Origin: Pratylenchus scribneri
Lineage: Eukaryota; Nematoda; Chromadorea; Rhabditida; Pratylenchidae
NCBI GenBank assembly: GCA_030063045.1
Contig: JAQSEB010000001.1
Location: 4,526,001 to 4,590,000, forward strand
Reading direction: 5' to 3'
Length of the DNA: 64,000 nt
Shown here: positions 56,767-64,000 of the stretch, one piece after another
Numbering within the stretch: position 1 is the stretch's first letter
How the letters are laid out: each line of letters starts with the position of its first letter
Made by a program: the position numbers and the translations under genes
Notes under the pieces: model-generated
Databases searched by the model: none
The model's input: the letters and a program-made list of their open reading frames with translations, nothing else
What the model was told of the DNA's origin: nothing

Positions 56767-58950
56767 ATGTCCAAATTTGAATTTGCCATTTCCCTTTTCC
56801 TCATTTTCCCCTCAATTTGCCTTTCCCATATCCACCAAATTCCAATTCAATCCACCGGTTCACTTCGCACTCGGCTCATCAAAGCCGGTTTATGGCGAAC
56901 AGTTTTGGACCGAATGCGACACGATTTGACGGTTGGCACCCAACAGGAATTTTTCAAAGGCTATTATGTGGCCAACATTTCCGTCGGAACTCCAGGTCCA
57001 AATTGACCCAAACAAATTAATTGAAAGAAATAAATGCCAACCAGGGAAATACTCATAATATTAACCCTCTCTAGTAGAAATCAACTTTCTAATAGTAGCC
57101 TGCAGCCTCCTTTAGAAAGTTCTGTGCACTATTAGGAAAAAACGGTAACCAATTTTTATAGGCCAACAATTTTTGGTAGCCATGCAAACGGCAACTCCAA
57201 ATTTTTGGTTGATAAATCCAAATTGCACTGGGAAATCATGTTATGGCCGTCCTGAAGTGTCCAAACACAGTCGAAAACATTTCAATTTAAAGTGTTATTT
57301 TGATCCATTTTATACAAATTTTGTGAATTTTTTGTTCCTCTTCCACTCTGACACCCATTCATCGACCATATGACATCAATTACCAATGGAAACGTTCACC
57401 AACCCGAGGCCATCTTTTCCGTGACAAAGTCAAGGTTCCATCCAAAAAAAATAATTCCATTAAATTTCCCATTCAAAGTTGGGCCCATTCCATTGGAATT
57501 CACAAATATTTGGATTGGCCGAATCCGTGTCCAATGTTGTTTCGGACCAACCTTTGGATGGCATTTTTGGCCTGGCTTGGCCCGCCCTTTCCGCCTATAA
57601 TGAGCGGCCACCAGTGATGAACATTTTGGACCAATTGGATCGGCCAGTTTTCACTGTTTGGGTGGATTGGTTTGTTCACGTATTTTTTCTATTAAAAACC
57701 CATGGACTTATATTTTTAAAGACTCTCTAGGTTGTGTTATTATTAGATACTGGGCTTCTGCTAGAAAAAATACGGTAAATTAAGGCGAAGACCGGCGAGC
57801 ATGGGAGGCCCCGGGGGTTTAATCACTTTTGGTGGCAAAGATGAAGAGAATTGCGAGGGCCCATGGCACGATGTTAGCCTCAAATCCAGGGCATTTTGGC
57901 AATTCACCATTCAACGGTTTTGGCCTCAAAGTGTATGCCAAACTTTTCTTCTCAATCATCAGAATCCAAGTTGGCCCTTATCGAACGTATAGACACCAAT
58001 TGGCCATTGCCGACACCGGGACAGCGTTGATTGGATGCCCACATCCACATTTCAATATGATTGGTCATTCATTAATTTTATGCCAAATATTATAAATTAA
58101 TTAATAATTTGGAGAGTTATTTCCAATATAAGCTCATCCCACAGGGAATTATTTTTCAAAACCTCAAAAATGTGGAAATGTAAGGGTCCAACTCCTTAAT
58201 TTATGGACATTTTTAACATTAACATTATAGTGGATTTTATAGAGTTTTAGGAAAAACATTTTTAATTTCATCCTACCCAAAGCTATATGGACCTTCAAAA
58301 TCTAGGGTAGGGAATTAATAGAGGCTGGGGTATTAAAAAGCATTTATGGTAATATAAAAATTGTAAGTCAATAGACTAATAATATCTGATTCTCTAATAA
58401 AAGCCTATCCCCTCTAGTATAAGGCCCCTATATAATAAAAACTTCCTTTGGAGGGTCTCTCTGATAATTAAAAGCCCTCAGGCTTCTAATAGAGAATTTA
58501 CGTTAACTATAGTATAAGAAAAAAAATTTTACAGTGGAGGCAACGGGCGCTGTATTTTCGGAAGAGGACGACATTATGACGGTACCGTGTGATCGAGTGC
58601 CCGAATTGCCGCCAATAATTTTGACCATCAATGGATCGAAATATGCAATTCCACCGGAGGAATATGTTTTGGATGTTTGTGGCAATTTTAGGGAAATATT
58701 TTATATTTTCTATGTTCATTTAGGTTGGACTTCACGAGGGAAAATGTGCATTGGGCCTTTTCGGAATGTACAGTAATGGATTTGATGCGGTAAAATTTTG
58801 ATTTTTGGAATTTTGGAAATGTTTTTTATTCAGGATTGGGTACTTGGCGACATTTTCTTTGACAGTTTTTGCACAATGTTTGACTACGGTAATGGAAAAT
58901 TGAGTTTGGCAAAGGCAAAAGATGCAGTCCCAAAGAATAGAATTGAATAA
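56767..58950 (+). CDS. Pepsin-family aspartic protease homologue, probably catalytically inactive or decaying
   Basis: Nine exons modelled: 56767-56995, 57162-57291, 57335-57434, 57479-57669, 57785-57916, 57963-58063, 58535-58674, 58724-58789, 58834-58950; about 401 residues. There is a signal peptide (EFAISLFLIFPSICLS) and a propeptide (LRTRLIKAGLWR). The A1 fold is clear: YYVANISVGTPGQQF, YDINYQ, FGLAESVSN, DGIFGLAWPALS, GGLITFGGKDEENC, DTGTALIGCP (Asp278), VLGDIFFDSF. Two oddities: the first active-site triad DTGS is QTAT (Gln85), and intron 2 (57292-57334, 43 nt) has a GT donor but ends TTTTTTG, with no AG. No AG-ending alternative preserves SSSTLTPIHRPYDINY. Either a non-catalytic homologue or a young pseudogene. 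Confidence 0.75.
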
Positions 58951-59464
58951 AATTGAGGAATTCAAAAATAATATTCTTATGATTTTATGCCTTTATTTTA
59001 TTTTAAAAAGAGGAATTGAATAAATGAATGAAAAGTCTACCAAACAATTGGATAATAATTATCATAATTTCGAAAAATTAAAGAAGACATTTTAATAAGC
59101 AAATTTTAATGTAATGAATGACCATTAAAATTAATCTGACTACAATAATAAATGTACTCTTCATGATACCAAAATCAAGATACATGTCCCTCGCCTCGAC
59201 TTCAATTAGTAACTGAAAAAAATTAAAATTACCCCTTTTGATTTGAGGGAAAATTTTCAATTTTAATTATATGGCATTTCTAGAAAATGACGATTTATCC
59301 AGAAATAAATTTTTTAGCCACGCAGCAAAAGCAAGTAAACATCGTTATCATTACATTTCGGACGCCTTGGATTAAAAATGAAGAGCAATTTTGTTTTTTA
59401 TTTTTAATAATAATTGTTAATTTAGAATTTTAAACAATTAAAATTTAAAAATATTCTCCAAAAA
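58951..59464. other. Spacer between the protease homologue and TMEM258
   Basis: AT-rich, no gene; holds the 3' flank of the former and the promoter of the latter. Confidence 0.5.
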
Positions 59465-60534
59465 ATGGCCGTCAATGTTGACATCAGCAAAATGCAACCC
59501 TATCAACCTCCGGTGGGCAATTAAATAAATGAAGGAATATTAAAATTATTTTTTTTAAAAGATTTCCTATTCACTGTTTCCTCATTTGACATTGATTCTT
59601 CTGGGCATTGGACTCATCTTCACCGCATATTTCTTCGTCAATGGGGTGGGCAAATTATTTTATTAATTTTTTCGACATTCCTTTTCGAATCGGGGTCACA
59701 AAAAATTATTTTTCTTAAATTGTTTTCTGATGAGATTTTTGAGTATGTTGAGTTTATGGCTTCTTTTTTTAAATTAAAACTTTCCGAAAAACAGGCGGAA
59801 TTATTCTAATCGGAAAGAAATAAATAAACTTTCCGGAAAACAGGCGGATTTATTCTAACCGGAAAGAATTAAAACTTTCCGGAAAACAGGCGGATTTATT
59901 CTAACCGGAAAGAATTAAAACTTTCCGGAAAACAGGCTGATTTATTCTAACCGGAAAGAATTAAATAAACTTTCCGGAAAATAGGCGGAATTAATTCTTT
60001 CCGGTTAAAACTTTCCGGAAAATAGGCGGAATTAATTCTTTCCGGTTAAAACTTTCTAGAAACTAGGCGGAATTAATTCTTTCCGGTTAAAACTTTCCGG
60101 AAAACAGGCGGAATTATTCTAACCGGAAAGAAATAAAACTTTCCGGAAAACAGGCGGAATTATTCTAACCGGAAAGAAATAAAACTTTCCGGAAAACAGG
60201 CGGATTTATTCTAACCGGAAAGAATTAAAACTTTACGGAAAACAGGCGGAATTATTCTAACCGGAAAGAATAAAAACTTTCCGGAAACTAGGCGGAATTA
60301 ATTCTTTTCGGCTAAAACATAAATTACTTTTAATTTTTGGGTCCTATTAATAAGGATTGCCATTACCACACTTCAAATTATTTAAATTAATTTATTTTCC
60401 CAAAATTTTTTCAGGTGACCAGCACGAAGAAGACGCGCAATATTTTCAAGGAATTGTTCATTGGCGCATTGGCATCATTATTTCTGGGCTCTGGCACCGT
60501 TTTCCTGATGCTTTGGGTCGGAATTTATGTTTGA
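59465..60534 (+). CDS. tmem258: TMEM258 homologue, oligosaccharyltransferase subunit
   Basis: Three exons, 59465-59512, 59562-59645, 60415-60534; 83 residues, close to the 79 of human TMEM258. Two TM helices are visible: [20 protein letters not shown] and [20 protein letters not shown], linked by [17 protein letters not shown]. The ending LWVGIYV and the VTSTK loop are diagnostic for the family. TMEM258 is a small ER-membrane subunit of the oligosaccharyltransferase complex that N-glycosylates nascent proteins. Intron 2 is 769 nt and is mostly TTCCGGAA array 12. The protein appears intact. Confidence 0.93.
59775..60325. repeat. TTCCGGAA minisatellite, mixed monomers (array 12), TMEM258 intron 2
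   Basis: About 13 units alternating between the 41-bp monomer (GGCGGAATTAATTCTTTCCG) and a second type with TTATTCTAACCGGAAAGAAT and CTTTCCGGAAAACAGGCGGA, the monomer of array 13. Confidence 0.95.
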
Positions 60535-60875
60535 ATGAATGCAATTGGATTTGGATTGCTTGGATTTTTGATATTCTTTTCATTATTTTAATACCTTCTG
60601 AAAATCATAATTCCTTTTTGTTGTTAATTTATTTAAATAAATAAATAAAGAATAAATGCAATGTTTGTTTGTTTATCGAATTGTCAAATAAAAAATAAAT
60701 GCATAAAAATGGAATGGATCAAAAAATGCTGAATTAAAATTAATGAAAGCCCATTTAAATAGCTGGGAATATTTGGTGGAAAAAGTGAAAATATTGTACA
60801 AAAACATTTTGGATACAATAAAGGGAGGGTCAAGTGAATTTAAAGTCAATTTTAATCAAATTCATTCATTTTTGG
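60535..60875. other. Convergent 3' spacer
   Basis: AT-rich region between the TMEM258 stop and the Kunitz gene 3' end, with a candidate AATAAA cluster at 60635-60660. No gene seen. Confidence 0.5.
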
Positions 60876-61608
60876 TCAATAAGTTTTGCACTTGTTCAAG
60901 CATTCAGCCTGTGTTTCGAACCGATTTTCATTGCCTCCACATTCTTGGGCCCCAAATGGATAGCATTGTGCGGTGATTGAGTCAAAATAGAATCGAGTTA
61001 GCAATGGGCCTGTTGCCGGCATTCCTCCGTCGCCGTCATCTTCAGCCGTAACTGTTGCGCGAATTTCGTTTTGTTCTCCCATTTGGCTATTAGTCGGCTT
61101 TGGTGAAGTCCTATTCTCTGGGCATATGCCGGATTCTGATGAGAGGGGAAAAACAATGACATTTGGATTGGAATTTTGGAATCTTTGAAATGCTATCGGG
61201 CGAAATTATGAAGACGGTGTTTGTCAATTCCAACATTGTCTAAGAGCCTTTCCTATTCGTCCTATTGTACCCCCACTTTTTGCTTTATCGCCCTGTCACC
61301 ATATCAATCAAATATTGCCTCAATCTGCCTTTTTAAATCTACTCTTTTTCTTCTCTAATAAGGCCTCTTTATTCATATTTTATTTGGTAATACTAAAAAA
61401 GCATTTATGTAATCTGTCAGTACATTTAAGAATGGAAATTATTTCATCAATATTTACCTGGGGGCAAATAGCAAAATGGAGGATAATGGGAAATTGCCTC
61501 GAATATGGGGGGAGCCGGCAAAGTTGCCCCATTGGAAAATTGAATGGAAACGGCGAAGATGAAAAGAAAATTCGGAATTGATGAGAAAATTGTTGGCATA
61601 ATCAGCAT
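60876..61608 (-). CDS. Secreted Kunitz/BPTI-domain protein with an insertion
   Basis: Two exons, 61458-61608 and 60876-61135, 136 residues. The ATG at 61608 gives a good leader (IPNFLFIFAVSIQFSNG); an upstream in-frame ATG at 61707 gives a basic extension and is less likely. All six Kunitz Cys are present with classic spacing except one loop: C-YLPPESGI-C (8), then 52 residues instead of about 15, then C-YPFGAQE-C (7), C-GGNENRFETQAE-C (12), C-LNK-C (3). RFYFD precedes the third Cys as in the family. The P1 position after the second Cys is Pro, not Lys/Arg, so trypsin inhibition is unlikely. The intron contains an R330 fragment. Confidence 0.82.
61220..61370 (-). repeat. Interspersed repeat family R330, copy 4 (partial, Kunitz intron)
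   Basis: Same orientation as 4120-4480: CCTATTCGTCCTATTGTAC, CCCCACTTTTTGC, ATCGCCCTGTCACC, AATCAAATATTGCCTCAATC. The far half is missing. Confidence 0.7.
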
Positions 61609-62019
61609 CCACCTCCTTGTCCTCTTTATGAATTTAATGGGAATAAATTTCGGCATTTTTATTTCATTTTTTCGCTTGAATTGGGAAAATTTGATTAAAT
61701 TAAACATTTAAAAAAAATATAATTTATTCTAAATTTCTGATTATTTTCTCTTTGGAAGCCACAGGCACCAAAAGGAAGGTCTAATCGAACAAATAAAATG
61801 TAAAAAAATCAAAAAATATGATGGCCAAAATGTGTGATGGAATTGTAGAGGAAAAGAAAGAAAATTGGATTGAATTTTGATTAAAGCTTTTTTGGATTAG
61901 CACAAAAACAATTCTTATTTTCAGGGAGAAGAAACTCAGAAATTGACCAAAAATAAATAGAAATTTAGGTTTGTAAAGAAAGCCAAAAAATGTATGGATG
62001 ATTTGTTTTGATTTTAAAT

Positions 62020-62235
62020 GATCAGTGTAAATCAAAATATATGGTGATCAGTGTAAATCAAAATATATGGTGATCAGTGTAAATCAAAATATATGGATGA
62101 TTTGTTTTGATTTTAAATGATCAGTGTAAATCAAAATATATGGTGATCAGTGTAAATCAAAATATATGGTGATCAGTGTAAATCAAAATATATGGTGATC
62201 AGTGTAAATCAAAATATATGGATGATTTGTTTTGA
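62020..62235. repeat. Higher-order tandem repeat, 28-bp unit
   Basis: Seven or so copies of GATCAGTGTAAATCAAAATATATG plus GT, interrupted twice by GATGATTTGTTTTGATTTTAAAT, making a larger nested repeat. The surrounding spacer 61609-62990 shows no gene I can support. Confidence 0.9.
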
Positions 62236-62999
62236 TTTTAAATACACATACATAGAAATGGCCAAAATCAAAATAATATGCTATCCGAATTTTTGGCCAA
62301 TATCTCATCTAAAATTTTCAATACTATTGAATTATTCTCTTTATGCTTTAAAGTTTAAAGCATTTTAATATTTAAACTGATTGATCAAAATATAATCTGG
62401 CCAGAAAATTGCTTAAAGATGCAAACTCCTAATTTTATTTTTTGGTCATAACTTTTTGTCAATTTATATCAAATCAACTAATCGAATAAATTCATCCCAA
62501 CCAGTGGTATAAAATTTGCTAAATTTAAAATTAATAATACTTGAAAATTGATTGATTTGATGCGCAAAATTCGGGTTGAGAATTGCGAATTTCGTTCCAT
62601 CAAGATTATTAATGAAGAAATGATGGATCGCTGAAGTCAAAAGAAAAATGAAAGGGAATAGTGAGATCCACCCATGGGATATATGAATTTGGGAGAGGGA
62701 TATGCCCCCGAGGCATAAAATTGTTGGCTGGGATTTTATATGCGCGAATGCTCCTCTCCCTTTCCTTTTGGGCTAATCTGGGTCACTTTCGATTGAAATT
62801 GAATGAGGCGAATTGCGAATTGGTTTGGTGAACAAATTCGAGGGAAATTTTGAATGGGGTGGAATGGATTTGGATGGATTGGATGATGCCCAATGATGAC
62901 AATTCCTTTTTGGCGGCAGGAAATCCTTTCGCATTGCACGCAATTTTCCCTCAAACTTTGAAAAAATTTGATGAGAGGAGAATTAAATATTTCGGATTT

Positions 63000-63650
63000 A
63001 TTCTAAACGGAAAGAATTAAAACTTTCCAGAAAACAGGCGGAATTATTCTAACCGGAAAAAATAAAACTTTCCGGAAAACAGGCGGATTTATTCTAACCG
63101 GAAAGAATTGAAACTTTCCGGAAAACAGGCGGATTTATTCTAACCGGAAAGAATTAAAACTTTCCGGAAAACAGGCGGATTTATTCTAACCGGAAAGAAT
63201 TAAAACTTTCCGGAAAACAGGCGGATTTAATTCTAACCGGAAAGAATTAAATAAACTTTCCGGAAAACAGGCGGAATTATTCTAACCGGAAAGAATTAAA
63301 TAAACTTTCCGGAAAACAGGCGGAATTATTCTAACCGGAAAGAATTAAATAAACTTTCCGGAAACAGGCGGATTTATTCCAACCGGAAGGAATTAAATAA
63401 ACTTTCCGGAAAGCATGCGAATTTATTCTAACCGGAAAGAATTAAAACTTTCCGGAAAAAAAGGCGGATTTATTCTAAACGGAAAGAATTAAAACTTTCC
63501 GGAAAACAGGCGGAATTATTCTAACCGGAAAGAATTAAATAAACTTTACGGAAACAGGCGGATTTATTCCAACCGGAAATAATTAAATAAACTTTCCGGA
63601 AAGCATGCGAATTTATTCTAACCGGAAAGAATTAAATAAACTTTCCGGAG
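63000..63650. repeat. TTCCGGAA minisatellite, 45-50 bp monomer (array 13)
   Basis: About 14 copies of TTATTCTAACCGGAAAGAAT, TAAAACTTTCCGGAAAACAG, GCGGA, with insertions of AAAT. It shares monomers with array 12. Confidence 0.95.
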
Positions 63651-63766
63651 CAAATATTTCGCCTAAAAAATTCCCTAATTGGAGAAGGAGCAGAATTTAA
63701 GCAATTTCCTCACAAAATTGGCGGCTTAGATTGGGTGAAACTTTCGCATCATGTTTTTGATGATGA

Positions 63767-64000
63767 ATTGAGGGCAGTCATCCATCCATCCATCCGCCCC
63801 AACAATTTTCTGTGTTGTTGGGCTCGTCGCCGCCTCCAATCATTTTCCAATCCGGAGAATGCCCAAAGGGCAAATTCGAGGGAAATTATGAGAGATTGAT
63901 GAGGGATTGGGGGTATAACCAACAATTATGCCGGAAATTGGTGGAAATGGCTTCGTTGGAGGAATGGATTGAGGTGGCAAGACATTCAGAAGGAAATGCA
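63767..64000 (+). CDS. Possible exon of a gene running off the right edge
   Basis: The frame from 63767 is open for 78 codons to the window end, following a TGA at 63764. The later part looks protein-like: CPKGKFEGNYERLM, RDWGYNQQLCRKLVEMASLE, EWIEVARHSEGNA, an amphipathic helical pattern. An internal ATG (63882-63950 region) or an upstream splice could start it. No family recognised; only the neighbouring sequence can confirm it. Confidence 0.3.
   Translation, partial: MEGSHPSIHPPQQFSVLLGSSPPPIIFQSGECPKGKFEGNYERLMRDWGYNQQLCRKLVEMASLEEWIEVARHSEGNA

Noticed and set aside
482..63650. Reading TTCCGGAA arrays as ETS or STAT enhancer clusters
   Set aside because: CCGGAA resembles ETS sites, but short motif resemblance in an amplified satellite is no evidence of function; kept only as an open question.

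Overview
The window reads as nuclear DNA of a nematode: AT-rich, small exons split by many introns of 43-55 nt, TTTCAG-type acceptors, no operon-like prokaryotic signals, and recognisable animal housekeeping genes (MetRS with an EMAPII-like tail, TMEM258, NSE2, acetyl-CoA synthetase) beside nematode-style TIL and Kunitz inhibitor genes. Three of roughly 86 introns I modelled start with GC rather than GT. From memory, raised GC-AG intron use has been reported in cyst nematodes (Globodera); that, the base composition and the repeat load make a clade IV/tylenchomorph nematode my guess, not a demonstrated identity. All gene models are mine: exons were joined by splice signals plus reading frame, and every multi-exon model reported as complete closes to a multiple of three.

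Layout. 1-6.7 kb (minus strand): a tandem duplication of two unrecognised genes, a secreted 3-exon gene (780-2076 and 5771-6734) and a second gene (1-228 partial, 3682-5098). 7.7-10.6 kb (plus): a small F-box-like gene and a secreted endonuclease/exonuclease/phosphatase-fold enzyme. 11.5-16.7 kb: divergent pair of NSE2 SUMO ligase (minus) and a macro-domain/RING/Deltex-C fusion protein (plus). 17-23 kb: methionyl-tRNA synthetase. 23.8-25.3 kb: a one-pass membrane protein. 25.4-37.1 kb: a tandem cluster of three C2H2 zinc-finger/AT-hook genes (minus) embedded in duplicated flanking blocks. 37.9-43.9 kb: two secreted TIL-type inhibitors, an acidic TPR-like protein and a 73-residue two-TM protein. 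46.3-53 kb: acetyl-CoA synthetase. 54.4-60.5 kb: a multi-pass membrane protein, an aspartic-protease homologue that lacks one catalytic Asp, and TMEM258. 60.9-61.6 kb: a Kunitz protein with an unusual insertion. An open frame runs off the right edge.

Repeats are the dominant theme. Thirteen minisatellite arrays (about 6 kb in total) with different monomers all carry the same TTCCGGAA dyad; they lie in introns, promoters and spacers. Around them are short inverted-repeat elements, four of them with exact 8-10 bp target duplications (hAT-like and MULE-like), a tRNA-derived SINE pair, a foldback element, an insertion carrying telomere-like DNA, and two further interspersed families. The genes do not form one pathway. 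The local groupings worth noting are the protease/inhibitor genes (two TIL, one Kunitz, one pepsin-like), the tandem secreted family, and the zinc-finger/AT-hook cluster.
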